Shown here: positions 37,337 through 45,897 of the stretch, piece after piece
Position numbering within the stretch: position 1 is the stretch's first letter
How the letters are laid out: each line of letters opens with the position of its first letter
DNA from: Oceanobacter kriegii DSM 6294
GTDB lineage: Bacteria > Pseudomonadota > Gammaproteobacteria > Pseudomonadales > Oceanobacteraceae
Assembly (NCBI RefSeq): GCF_000422845.1
Contig: NZ_AUGV01000003.1
Coordinates: 558,001 to 622,000 of the forward strand
DNA: 64,000 nucleotides
Reading direction: 5' to 3'
Position numbers and translations under genes: made by a program
The notes under the pieces: generated by a model
The model's database searches: none
Told to the model about the DNA's origin: nothing
What the model saw: the letters and a program-made list of their open reading frames with translations, nothing else

Positions 37337-38314
37337 TTATCCCGGGAAGAGTCGAGCCCGCAGAGCATATACACGATTCATCCAGCGGTTGGTCAATCCA
37401 CGCTCATCATCTGTAAAGAATTGCAACGGCCAAGCGTCACCAAGCTGTTGGTCTTGTTGGGCAGGAGATACTTTTCCACAGGCATTTTCTGGAACAAAGG
37501 TTATCTCGCCAAACAGCACCTTGCCTTCAAAGGAGTAAAGATCGACGCGGACGTAATCAAAGGTTTGTGACAGTTCGCGAGCTGCCTTCAACATTGCGGG
37601 CAGGTTATCCGGCCGGGAAGCCGGTGCTTCGCTGCGGTTGTACTTCAATTGCAGGTCGAGGTTTTGCCACTGTTCGTCAAAGAAGTCCCGTGAGTGGTCG
37701 CCAAAGCGATCCATATCGGTCTGTACGATCAGGCGTTTGCCATGGTCGAAACAATGGAATTTATAGTCAACGGGCACCTTGCCATGGGCATCGGTGAGCA
37801 GCGGTTCGACGACGACACCGGGATCAACCAGACGGTACTGGGCTTCACCAGTAAAGTTATCGGCGTAGTTACAGCCAAGCCAGGCACTGATCAGGGCTCT
37901 TACATCTGCCAGAGAATACTCGTCGGCGGTGCGGATAATCAGGTTCCAGCCACTGCCATGCGTCGCCTTGAGGATAATGGGCGGGGGAAAGCGCTCAAAG
38001 TCAAAGTCATTGGCATCTTGCAGGTAGCCAAGCTGTGGAATCAGAAACTCCTCTCCAAGGGTTTGGCGGATGTATTCGCGCACTGCGTGCTTATCGACCA
38101 GCGATGCTTGTTGTTCAAGCCAGCGGTGCTGTTGCAGTTTGCGATACAGCAGCTTTTCGCTGAACGTTTTGGGCTGCGCAAGGTTTGCATGATAACCGTG
38201 GTTACGGATGAAGTTCTGAAAGGCCTTACGGCGAATACTGCCGTCAGCCATGGTCTTTTGGGACTTGTTTTGCAGATGCTGGCTTTTGGCTTGCAAGGAA
38301 TGGGTCGCGGTCAT
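37337..38314 (-). CDS. TupA-like ATP-grasp protein
   Basis: 325 residues from ATG 38314, eight bases after the preceding stop; an upstream TTG would overlap that gene. Marks of the TupA-type ATP-grasp family: FSEKLLYRKL near 52, ILKATHGSGWN near 115, DYKFHCF near 178, VDLYSFEGKVLFGEITF near 260, and ENACGKV. TupA-like proteins occur in surface-polymer clusters and are thought to join amino acids or other carboxylates to glycans; the original TupA makes teichuronopeptide. Co-transcribed with the GT-A gene just upstream. Substrate unknown. Confidence 0.75.
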   Translation of the reverse strand: MTATHSLQAKSQHLQNKSQKTMADGSIRRKAFQNFIRNHGYHANLAQPKTFSEKLLYRKLQQHRWLEQQASLVDKHAVREYIRQTLGEEFLIPQLGYLQDANDFDFERFPPPIILKATHGSGWNLIIRTADEYSLADVRALISAWLGCNYADNFTGEAQYRLVDPGVVVEPLLTDAHGKVPVDYKFHCFDHGKRLIVQTDMDRFGDHSRDFFDEQWQNLDLQLKYNRSEAPASRPDNLPAMLKAARELSQTFDYVRVDLYSFEGKVLFGEITFVPENACGKVSPAQQDQQLGDAWPLQFFTDDERGLTNRWMNRVYALRARLFPG

Positions 38315-38321
38315 CACTGTC

Positions 38322-39164
38322 TCAATCGTCGAAGGTGCGGTTTGCAAAATAGCGGGTTATGCGTTGTTTCCATTGGCGGGCATTGGTTCCCTCGCCGTAG
38401 ACAACCCAGTCCGGCGGCAATGACACGCCGCCCCGGTGCAGGATTTTTAGCAGTCGGAAAGTACGGCGGGCGCCAAGCAGCTCAACCAATCCATCGATGG
38501 CCGGAGTGTTGGTGCCCTTGTGCTGGTGCAGTCTTGGGCTGTGGATGACCTTGGGAATGCCTTGCTTGAAACCAAGAACGTCGAGCCAGCGCAGGAACAT
38601 GACGTTGTATTCGGGTGGCAGGATGGCCAGATTGAGGTCCGATTGCCACAACAACTCCCGAAAAGATGGTTGATCCTTGGTTTGTTGGTGGGACTGAATA
38701 ACCTCTTTCCAGCGTTGCAGAAACTGCTGGCTTGCCTCAGAGCGTCGGATACCAATCAGACCGCCATTCAGGGTCGGGAAGGACTGCGGGAAGCGCTGCT
38801 TGAGAATGGCCGAACCGTGTTCCGAATTACGACCGGGATCGTGGCAGGCACAGACGTCGTATTTGTCGAACAGACAGAAAATGTCGGCGATGTCGCCGAT
38901 GACATAGGTATCAGCATCGATATAGAGCGTCTGATCGAAGCGGGATTGTGCCAGTGCATCAATCTTGGTTCGAAACCAGCTATGCTCTGGCGTCACGATG
39001 CGGTCAAAGACCTCCGTTTGTACATCCCTGTCGGTGTATAGATCAATCGCCAGATCCGGGCACTGAGCCTTGAGGGATTTGGCTGAGCGAATCGCCAGAT
39101 CTATGTATGCCTGATCGCCTGTGGCGGCATATACCACACCCCGCGAGGGGCTTTTGTTGTCCAT
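38322..39164 (-). CDS. GT-A fold glycosyltransferase
   Basis: 280 residues. The start (GVVYAATGDQAYIDLAIRS) and the DxD metal motif YIDADTYV (Asp83, Asp85) mark a nucleotide-sugar transferase of the GT8-like or nucleotide-diphospho-sugar type; LNGGLIGIRRS near 131 and HSPRLHQHKG near 210 fit the sugar and nucleotide pockets. First gene of the minus-strand block and divergent from the pyruvyltransferase gene across a 364-base gap. Donor sugar not predictable. Confidence 0.72.
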   Translation of the reverse strand: MDNKSPSRGVVYAATGDQAYIDLAIRSAKSLKAQCPDLAIDLYTDRDVQTEVFDRIVTPEHSWFRTKIDALAQSRFDQTLYIDADTYVIGDIADIFCLFDKYDVCACHDPGRNSEHGSAILKQRFPQSFPTLNGGLIGIRRSEASQQFLQRWKEVIQSHQQTKDQPSFRELLWQSDLNLAILPPEYNVMFLRWLDVLGFKQGIPKVIHSPRLHQHKGTNTPAIDGLVELLGARRTFRLLKILHRGGVSLPPDWVVYGEGTNARQWKQRITRYFANRTFDD

Positions 39165-39528
39165 ATCCTGTCTTACCCTTACGACATCGTTGGATGTCTC
39201 CGCTGAGCGGATCGTGTTTAAGTGCGCTACTTTACGGTTTTCTTACACTGAACGCATTGCTTGACATCCTTTGACCGTGACAAAAACCGGCTTGCGATCA
39301 TCGTCAGCGGAAAACGTTACCGAGTTCGCCTGTGTTGAGAAAGTAAACGGATGTTCTGCATTTGTCCCGCAAAGGGCTGGATATGCTGCGATTGCGTGAT
39401 GGTTTTGTGTCAAAAGTGTGAAATCATAACGCTTTGATGCCTTTAAATACCCGCCTGAACATCAGGGCCTACTGAAAGTTTGGGAAGGCGCTGGTGTATT
39501 CAATTTGACAGATGTTCTGGAGATATCC
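39165..39528. other. 364-base divergent intergenic region in the glycan locus
   Basis: No plausible gene seen. It must supply promoters for the glycosyltransferase block (minus) and the pyruvyltransferase-kinase pair (plus), but no convincing -35/-10 pair stands out; a lone TTGACA lies at 39261-39266. TCCGC/GCGGA (TGA loop) is a short inverted repeat near 39200. The region looks AT-richer than its surroundings, though this was not measured. Confidence 0.5.
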
Positions 39529-40548
39529 TTGCTCAAGGTTGCCGTGATTAACGACACTCGCCCGACTCATCATTTTGGTTGCTTGCTGGTAATGAAAAAT
39601 TTGCTTCATTTGCTACAGCAACAACAAATGGAGGTGGCCTGGAGCTGGCCTGTCAGCGTCGATTGGCGCAAGCATAAAGGCAAGATTCGTTCGATGCCTG
39701 AGGTGGATGCCATCATCATCAATGGGGAAGGCACCATTCATCATAATCGGCAGCGCAAGTTTTCCCAGGCCTTGATCGACTTCTGTGAATACGCCAGTCA
39801 GGTGATGAAGAAGCCGGTGTATGTGGTCAATGCCACGCTGAATCAAAATAGTCCGGATGCGTATCAGAAGTTGGCATTGGCGCGGGCAATTTATGTTCGT
39901 GATCGTGGCAGCTTGCAGGAGCTGAACGATCACGACGTGCCAGGCAGTTATGTTCCTGACCTGACGATGGCCGGTTCTCCGGAAACCATGACCCTGGATA
40001 CGACTGCTCGGAAGGGAACTCTCGTCATTGATAGTGCCATCAAAACCGACACGGCGTTATTACGTGAGTTGGCCGATCGACATGATCACGACTTCCGCTC
40101 GATGATTGTTGCTCGCCCCGGTAACGCCCGCTTTTTACGCAGCCCACGTCCGTGGGTCAAAAACATCTGGAAGTGGCTGCGGGAAGACCGCTTGGTCAGC
40201 ACCGATGTGGATGTTTACCTTCAGCAACTGGCGACCTATTCGGGCGTGATCACGGGGCGTTATCACACCTTGACCATGTGCCTGAAGCAGCGGGTGCCTT
40301 TTTATGCGCTGGCGTCCAACACGCCGAAAGTGTTTTTCCTGTTGAATGATGTTTTTGGCGACGATCATCGCCAGCGCACATTGGAAGACATCGCCGCAAG
40401 CGGCGATCAGCCGGTAGAGCCTTTTTCTGAACAAGAGCTGGCTGCCATTGATACCTTTCTGGCCATGGCCAATCGAGAATCTGAAACCATGATCCGTGCC
40501 ATTGCAGCGGATATTCGTCAGCAAGCCCAGGGTGAGTATCAATACTGA
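39529..40548 (+). CDS. Polysaccharide pyruvyltransferase-family protein
   Basis: 339 residues from TTG 39529, chosen because GGAG (39519-39522) is six bases upstream and LKVAVINDTRPTHHFG begins like the family; a TTG at 39505 would add eight residues. Family marks: NGEGTIHHN near 65, YVRDRGSLQEL near 123, VPDLTM near 141, and ITGRYHTLTMCLKQRVPFY near 242. Members move pyruvate from phosphoenolpyruvate to sugar hydroxyls as ketals, although some act on other acceptors. The stop overlaps the next gene by one base (TGATG). Confidence 0.8.
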   Translation: MLKVAVINDTRPTHHFGCLLVMKNLLHLLQQQQMEVAWSWPVSVDWRKHKGKIRSMPEVDAIIINGEGTIHHNRQRKFSQALIDFCEYASQVMKKPVYVVNATLNQNSPDAYQKLALARAIYVRDRGSLQELNDHDVPGSYVPDLTMAGSPETMTLDTTARKGTLVIDSAIKTDTALLRELADRHDHDFRSMIVARPGNARFLRSPRPWVKNIWKWLREDRLVSTDVDVYLQQLATYSGVITGRYHTLTMCLKQRVPFYALASNTPKVFFLLNDVFGDDHRQRTLEDIAASGDQPVEPFSEQELAAIDTFLAMANRESETMIRAIAADIRQQAQGEYQY

Positions 40549-41546
40549 TGGCAAACGTCAGCTGGTGGCAGCGAGCCTACACAGTATTCAAACTGCGCGT
40601 TATTGCTGCCCGTCTGGGCATGCCTATAGACGAGCTCAAGGAAGCCTTGTATCGGGTTCATCCATTGTTGGATGAACCATCAGTGTCACTGTGTTTCCGT
40701 AACTTGGGCGGTAAAAACAACCTTGGTATGTTTCTGCATTTGGGCCATAGCGCCAAGCCGCTGGCTATTTCCAAACTGATGGATCGCTCTATGGCGCAGC
40801 GGGAATATCGCTTGCTGCAATGGCAATCCAACGCCGGTGCCGATGACATCGCTCCAGCAGCTGTTGATTGCCGTGAGCTGTCAGAGGATGTGAGTGTTTT
40901 GACGACACGCTTTGCTGCAACGCCAGCACCGTTTGAGGTTGAGCACATGTTGCAGTTGCATCAACGACTGAGCAGCTTTCACGCCCCAGCCAACACCGAC
41001 TGGTCGAGTGTAAACAGGGAGCTGAAGCCAACGACGCCGATCAAGGCATTGCTGTGCGGCTTTGTCACCGAGACAGACCAGACCCGCATGGCGCAGTTTC
41101 TGGATAAGTACTTGTCACAGCAGCTCTCTTACGGCGAGCGCGCGGCAATTCGGCCCAGCATTGAGCCTGCCATGGCGTGGCTGGTGGCCTACTGGCCAAT
41201 GCTTCAGGGTGCGCCTCACTGGGGATTGGTGCATGGTGATTTCAAGCGCCAGAACATATTGCAGGATGGCCACAGCGGTACCTATCTGGGGATCGATCTG
41301 GAGTACTACTGCCATGGCCTGCGGGTGTGGGATCTGGCGTTTTTCTATTCCCGTGGCAATTACACGGTTGCCGATATGTTGCAGCACACCGGCTATAGCG
41401 GTGAGTTGGCGAACGTGCTGGTGTGCTGTTACCTGATTGCCAGCCTGTCGCACTACAAGCAAAAGCGCGAACCGCAGCAGTTGGCGACCCGGATTGAACC
41501 CGCCGCCGATTGGTTGCAGCAGGCGTTCAGCAATACAGCAGCCTGA
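40548..41546 (+). CDS. APH-fold phosphotransferase (aminoglycoside/choline kinase-like)
   Basis: 332 residues. Kinase marks: the catalytic loop HGDFKRQNIL (His229, Asp231) and the metal aspartate in IDLEYY (Asp250), then RVWDLAFFYSRGN. The N-terminal lobe is less clear (NLGGKNNLGMFL may be the nucleotide loop). Such kinases phosphorylate small alcohols, sugars or choline; in this setting a glycan precursor is likely but unproven. Co-translated with the pyruvyltransferase. Its 3' end overlaps the convergent glycosyltransferase gene by 20 bases. Confidence 0.75.
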   Translation: MANVSWWQRAYTVFKLRVIAARLGMPIDELKEALYRVHPLLDEPSVSLCFRNLGGKNNLGMFLHLGHSAKPLAISKLMDRSMAQREYRLLQWQSNAGADDIAPAAVDCRELSEDVSVLTTRFAATPAPFEVEHMLQLHQRLSSFHAPANTDWSSVNRELKPTTPIKALLCGFVTETDQTRMAQFLDKYLSQQLSYGERAAIRPSIEPAMAWLVAYWPMLQGAPHWGLVHGDFKRQNILQDGHSGTYLGIDLEYYCHGLRVWDLAFFYSRGNYTVADMLQHTGYSGELANVLVCCYLIASLSHYKQKREPQQLATRIEPAADWLQQAFSNTAA

Positions 41547-42531
41547 CGCCCACTTTCTCCATCACTTCGGCCAGCTCGGACGTTTGCTTGCAGATGCTGG
41601 TGACCTCAATGTCTGGCCGCAACCAGCGACTGGTCAACAGCGCGCTGGACACATCACCACAGAGCTGTGCCCCTTCGGGCAGCAAGGGGAACAGCATTTC
41701 CATCGGAATGCTCGACGGCAGCAGCTGATAACCCGCCCATGGCGAGTCGTTGGCAAAGGGTGCATTGCGGGGATGATTCTTGATCACCACATTGCCGCCG
41801 GTCGTGGTGGCCAATTGCAGCATGGCGGCTTCGGTTTGGGCATCACGCACACTGTCGTGGGGCAGGACTACAACCAGTGACGCTTGCTCCAGCCATTGCG
41901 GCTTATCGACCAGAGCCTGTGCCAACTGCTTCAGAGCCGGGTGGTCGGTGCTGGCAGGTAAGGGGAGCAAGTGCTTTTGCTGCAACCCTGGATGCGCCAA
42001 TGAGGGAAAAGCCACATGGGCATCCTGAATCCAGCCAGAACAGCCAATGTCATCCGGTTGTTGCCACCAACCTCCATAAAGCCAGCGCTTCAGCTGGCGA
42101 TCGATGATTTTATCCAGTAACCAATGGGTTTTTCGCCCGGTGTAGGTATAGGTGCCGTCGTCAAGATAATGACCAACGGCGGGTTGTCCATAATGGCTCA
42201 GGGCCGCCATGATGCCTTGGAATTCAATGCGTCGATCATTGGCGGTGTAGACGTGGCTTGGTGCCAGCTCGCAGGCTTGCCGCCCCAGAGTTTCCAGTAA
42301 TGCTTTACGGCGCAGTTTTTGTTGCAGACCGCGAGCCTTGTTGCTGGCCAGACGGACTGACGTAAACGGACTGGAGGACCACACCAAGGCAGCCTGCATG
42401 AATGGCGACAAGGAGGCGGGCTGATCAATCAGCCACAGTTGCTTGTCGTCGGAGTCAGGCAAAGCCAATGCCACCATGGTGGCGGTCAGGACGTTAAATG
42501 GAGTGGAGGCGAGGAACAGATGGCTTTGCAT
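41527..42531 (-). CDS. Sialyl/polysialyltransferase-like glycosyltransferase, copy 2
   Basis: 334 residues, a paralogue of the protein at 34871-35968. Shared elements in the same order: ASTPFNVL at 8-15, YTANDRRIEFQ at 95-105, the acidic loop YLDDGTYTYTGRK with Asp124-Asp125-Gly126 at the same residue numbers as copy 1, CSGWIQ near 164, KNHPRN (His253-Pro254) and GDVSSALL at 292-299. The loop here is Asp-Asp-Gly, as in classic GT52 enzymes. The start overlaps the upstream KpsS-like stop by one base. Copies have diverged widely between the motifs, so different substrates are likely. Confidence 0.65.
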   Translation of the reverse strand: MQSHLFLASTPFNVLTATMVALALPDSDDKQLWLIDQPASLSPFMQAALVWSSSPFTSVRLASNKARGLQQKLRRKALLETLGRQACELAPSHVYTANDRRIEFQGIMAALSHYGQPAVGHYLDDGTYTYTGRKTHWLLDKIIDRQLKRWLYGGWWQQPDDIGCSGWIQDAHVAFPSLAHPGLQQKHLLPLPASTDHPALKQLAQALVDKPQWLEQASLVVVLPHDSVRDAQTEAAMLQLATTTGGNVVIKNHPRNAPFANDSPWAGYQLLPSSIPMEMLFPLLPEGAQLCGDVSSALLTSRWLRPDIEVTSICKQTSELAEVMEKVGVRLLYC

Positions 42532-43682
42532 CAGGCGGCGTTCTCCATCAGCCGAGCCAAGCGTTCAGCCATTGCGGTCAAATGTTCGGGCTGCGATTGC
42601 TGCCAAACGCCGGTGACGGCGTGTTCAGCGTCGACATGGCCCAGAAACGCTTCCAACAAATCGTGATCGAACTGCCACTGTCCGACGTTTTGCATGGCCT
42701 GGTTAAGACTTTGCTGATCCGGACAATTCAGTACCAGGCCGGGTAAGCCATAAAACGCCTGTCCCAGCACCATCAGCTTTTTACGCATCAGCAGGGATTC
42801 CATACCGATCGACGAGTTAATGGTAACAACTGCATCGGCATGTTGGATCAGGGTGCTGGCTGGAATGTCTGTGACGACATGAACATTTGGCCGCTGGCAG
42901 AGCCTGGCAAAGGCGTCCTTGTAACATTGCGGGCAGGAAGGGTGCGCCTTGAAGACCAGATGGGGCGCTGGAGTGCATTGGTCCGCGGCCTTGCTGGTGG
43001 CTTCCAGCAACTCGAACATATTGCGAACCCAGGGAGAAAACAGCACCGTCTGGGTGTCGGTATTTACCTGCAAGGGGACAAAAATATAGTGCTCGGGCAA
43101 CTGCTCGGGCCGACTTTCTGTGGTTTCAGAGAGCGGCCTGGCTTTGCTGTGCAGGGCCGAAGTTGCCGCTAGCTGCTGATAAAATTCGGGTTCCCGTGGC
43201 ACCGAGTTCAGAAAGTTAATGCCGTTGGGGTCCAGTGTGGTGGTGCCCGGAAACGGTCCACGTTCAATGAAATAGCAGGGAATGCCGAGGCTGCGGGCAG
43301 CGCTGGCCATGATCCACTGGCGGAACTTCAAGCCATTCCACAACACCAGCTGTTGAATATTCTGCTGCTGCAAACAGGCCCGATAACAGCGGAACAATAG
43401 CCGTCCCTCAAGCCGTTTTAATACCATTTTCAGGGGGTAGGACGAACAGCTTTTCAGCCCCGCCGGGCTGTTTTTGAGGGTGTTGCGAGTCGCCTCCAGA
43501 ATTGCTTCTTCTTCCGGATAGCTGCTGTTGATTGCGCCCAGACCACGGAAGAGCGAGACGTCCTTGTACCAGAGTGTCTGGCACTGAAACCCGGATTTTT
43601 GCAGCTCTGTACCCAGCTTGTCTGCGTATCGCCGCTGCGCCTTGCGGGCGGCAAAAATACCTATCCTGTTCTGCAACATCAT
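42531..43682 (-). CDS. KpsS-like capsule polysaccharide transferase, copy 2
   Basis: 383 residues, a paralogue of the protein at 35965-37107: VLWNGLKFRQ near 113, IERGPFPGTTTLDPNGIN at 139-156, FVPLQVNTDTQ at 201-211, SPWVRNMF near 216, KAHPSCP at 245-251, and TINSSIGMESLL at 287-298. ENG in copy 1 is ERG here. No strong ribosome-binding site precedes the double ATG at 43682. First gene of the second pair; upstream is a 369-base gap holding a stem-loop and the repeats after ahcY. Confidence 0.75.
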   Translation of the reverse strand: MMLQNRIGIFAARKAQRRYADKLGTELQKSGFQCQTLWYKDVSLFRGLGAINSSYPEEEAILEATRNTLKNSPAGLKSCSSYPLKMVLKRLEGRLLFRCYRACLQQQNIQQLVLWNGLKFRQWIMASAARSLGIPCYFIERGPFPGTTTLDPNGINFLNSVPREPEFYQQLAATSALHSKARPLSETTESRPEQLPEHYIFVPLQVNTDTQTVLFSPWVRNMFELLEATSKAADQCTPAPHLVFKAHPSCPQCYKDAFARLCQRPNVHVVTDIPASTLIQHADAVVTINSSIGMESLLMRKKLMVLGQAFYGLPGLVLNCPDQQSLNQAMQNVGQWQFDHDLLEAFLGHVDAEHAVTGVWQQSQPEHLTAMAERLARLMENAA

Positions 43683-43877
43683 GAATCAATAACAAGGTAG
43701 CTTTGGAGTCGCCTGAGTATACCTGCTTTGGCGCGTTGGACAGGCGTTATATTAGGACTGATAGGTGCTCGTTGGACAGAGCGGGCGATTGCCTCACAAG
43801 CATTGGCTGATGACAGGCTGGAGCTGTCGACGTTCTATTGTGAGGTAGGTGTCGTGGCGTTGATGAATTGGGTCTGT

Positions 43878-43916
43878 TCCAAAATCCGCCATCGGTTGAT
43901 GGAAGCGGATTTTGGA
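43878..43916. repeat. Long imperfect stem-loop upstream of the second glycan pair
   Basis: TCCAAAATCCGC (43878-43889) and GCGGATTTTGGA (43905-43916) are a perfect 12-base inverted repeat; CCATC/GATGG inside can extend the structure. It lies about 200 bases upstream of the copy 2 KpsS-like start and 136 bases past the ahcY stop. It could be a terminator-like or regulatory structure, or the remnant of a small mobile repeat. Confidence 0.6.
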
Positions 43917-43976
43917 CACAGAGACTGTGCCAGACACCGGAGCTGCACCTGCTGGTGTCAGGCCTCCGAGGTCTGG

Positions 43977-44072
43977 CTGCTTTCGCCTTGGTACTTATAA
44001 GCCTCCGGCTGCTTACGCCTTAGTACTTATAAGCCTCTGGCTGCTTACGCCTTAGTACTTATAAGCCTCTGG
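43977..44072. repeat. Tandem triplication of the ahcY 3' end
   Basis: Three 32-base units (43977-44008, 44009-44040, 44041-44072). Units 2 and 3 are identical; unit 1 differs at three positions. Unit 3 holds the real ahcY stop and last codons (PEAYKY); units 1 and 2 are copies of that end lying beyond the stop codon. Confidence 0.92.
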
Positions 44073-45434
44073 CTTGTAAGGGCCATCAACGCTGACGTTG
44101 ATGTAGTCGGCCTGGGTCTGGGTCAGCTTGGTGATCACACCACCGAAGCCTTCCACCATGTCCTTGGCCACTTCTTCGTCCAGTTTCTTCGGCAGAACCT
44201 TAACGTAGATGCCCGCGGCTTTTTCTTCGGCGCTCAGGTCGGCGAATTTGGCTTCGTACAGGTACATCTGTGCCAATACCTGGTTGGCGAAGGAGCCGTC
44301 CATGATGCGGGATGGGTGACCGGTAGCGTTACCCAGGTTCACCAGGCGGCCTTCAGACAGCAGGATCAGGTGATCGTCGGAAGCGGCGTCACGGATCACT
44401 TTGTGAACCTGTGGCTTCACTTCGTCCCATTCCCAGTTGGCACGCATGTAAGCGGTGTCGATTTCGTTGTCGAAGTGACCGATGTTACACACCACAGCGC
44501 CGCTCTTCAGCTTTTGCAGCATGTTCTTGTCACATACATTAACGTTACCAGTAGTGGTGACGATCAGGTCGGTTTTGCCCAGTAGGTCGGCGTCTACGCA
44601 GTCCAGTTCGCCAGTGTTTACGCCGTTGATGTACGGGGAAACCACTTCGAAACCGTCCATGCAGGCCTGCATGGCACAGATTGGATCGACTTCAGTTACT
44701 TTAACGATCATGCCTTCCTGACGCAGGGAAGCAGCGGAGCCTTTACCCACGTCGCCGTAGCCAACAACCAGCGCTTTTTTGCCGCTCAGCAGGTGGTCAG
44801 TACCACGCTTGATGGCGTCGTTCAGAGAGTGACGACAGCCGTACTTGTTGTCGTTCTTGGACTTGGTGACTGCGTCGTTAACGTTGATGGCAGGCACTTT
44901 CAATTCGCCTTTTTCCATCATTTCCAGCAGACGGTGTACGCCAGTGGTGGTTTCTTCGGAGATGCCGTGGATGCTGTCCAGCATCGCCGGGAAGTCCTTG
45001 TGAACCATCTCGGTCAGGTCGCCGCCGTCGTCCAGGATGATGTTGGCATCCCATACCTGTTCGCCGTCTTTTTCAGACAGGATGGTCTGCTTGATGCACC
45101 ACAGGAATTCTTCTTCGGTTTCACCTTTCCAGGCGAACACAGGAATACCAGCAGCAGCGATGGCCGCAGCAGCGTGATCCTGGGTGGAGAAGATGTTGCA
45201 GGAAGACCAGCGAACGTCGGCACCCAGGTCAACCAGGGTCTCGATCAGCACGGCGGTCTGGATGGTCATGTGGATACAACCCATGATCTTGGCACCGGCC
45301 AGCGGCTGGGCTTCCTTGTACTTGCGACGCAGCGCCATCAGGGCTGGCATTTCGCCTTCGGCGATCTGGATTTCCTTGCGGCCCCAATCGGCCAGAGTAA
45401 TGTCGGCGACTTTATAATCAGTGAACTGAGTCAT
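44052..45434 (-). CDS. ahcY: S-adenosylhomocysteine hydrolase
   Basis: 460 residues, full length. It cleaves S-adenosylhomocysteine to adenosine and homocysteine, recycling the product of methyltransferases. Seen: [16 protein letters not shown] near 53, [16 protein letters not shown] near 76, NAD-binding GYGDVGKG near 224, and the C-terminal PYKPEAYKY typical of the family. Its leader contains four heptamer repeats that border the four-helix-bundle gene, so the native promoter region may have been split from the gene. Confidence 0.97.
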   Translation of the reverse strand: MTQFTDYKVADITLADWGRKEIQIAEGEMPALMALRRKYKEAQPLAGAKIMGCIHMTIQTAVLIETLVDLGADVRWSSCNIFSTQDHAAAAIAAAGIPVFAWKGETEEEFLWCIKQTILSEKDGEQVWDANIILDDGGDLTEMVHKDFPAMLDSIHGISEETTTGVHRLLEMMEKGELKVPAINVNDAVTKSKNDNKYGCRHSLNDAIKRGTDHLLSGKKALVVGYGDVGKGSAASLRQEGMIVKVTEVDPICAMQACMDGFEVVSPYINGVNTGELDCVDADLLGKTDLIVTTTGNVNVCDKNMLQKLKSGAVVCNIGHFDNEIDTAYMRANWEWDEVKPQVHKVIRDAASDDHLILLSEGRLVNLGNATGHPSRIMDGSFANQVLAQMYLYEAKFADLSAEEKAAGIYVKVLPKKLDEEVAKDMVEGFGGVITKLTQTQADYINVSVDGPYKPEAYKY

Positions 45435-45452
45435 TTGAGGCTCCTGTTGCCA

Positions 45453-45480
45453 AGTCTGGTGTCGGGAGTCTGGTGTCTGG
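45453..45480. repeat. Heptanucleotide repeats, left border of the four-helix-bundle gene (four units)
   Basis: Four in-phase heptamers, read on the minus strand as CCAGACA, CCAGACT, CCCGACA, CCAGACT. They lie between the ahcY start and the end of the four-helix-bundle gene and belong to the same family as the repeats at 45898-45953 and 48408-48442. Confidence 0.88.
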
Positions 45481-45505
45481 AGCCAGAGTGCCGACCTGCG
45501 GTAAT

Positions 45506-45856
45506 TTAGTTGCCCAATCGGTTGATCAGGCCGTTAAGAAGAGCAAAAACATGCTCAACCTGCTCACGAACACAGGGCTCGTAAGACGCTAATCCAAGGC
45601 TCTCAGCCAGAATCAGCTGGGTATCCAGTTCAGTCAGCGAGCCGCGTGCATGCAATAAAAAGCGTCGAAAATCCTTGTCTGTACCACGACCACTGCCTTC
45701 GGCAATGTTGGATGGAACGCTCACAGCAGCTCTACGCATCTGACTGGTCAAACCAAATTTCTCACATTCGGGAAATCCGGCGGTGATGCTGTATATGTCT
45801 TTCACCAGTGACATGGCTTTTTGCCAAACCACCAGGTTTTGGTATTTGCGATTCAC
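45506..45856 (-). CDS. Four-helix-bundle protein of the 23S rRNA intervening-sequence family
   Basis: 116 residues from a GTG start with AAGGA six bases upstream. The sequence is typical of this family: [35 protein letters not shown], then [14 protein letters not shown]. Members are small helical bundles first found in intervening sequences of 23S rRNA genes; the fold is shared with Avd, the accessory protein of diversity-generating retroelements. The cellular role of stand-alone copies is unknown. Here it lies between ahcY and metK, bracketed by heptamer arrays, which suggests insertion. No reverse transcriptase or rRNA gene is nearby. Confidence 0.9.
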   Translation of the reverse strand: MNRKYQNLVVWQKAMSLVKDIYSITAGFPECEKFGLTSQMRRAAVSVPSNIAEGSGRGTDKDFRRFLLHARGSLTELDTQLILAESLGLASYEPCVREQVEHVFALLNGLINRLGN

Positions 45857-45897
45857 AGAACATCCTTGTTCTCTCGATCATATCCCTTCAGGCTGAG

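Noticed and set aside
34871-43682. A classical group 2 or group 3 capsule locus
   Set aside because: No kpsMT/kpsDE export genes, no kpsF/kpsU and no sialic acid synthesis genes are present.
43728-44000. Plus-strand frame of 90 residues in the ahcY-glycan gap
   Set aside because: Runs into the repeats copied from ahcY, no ribosome site and no domain.
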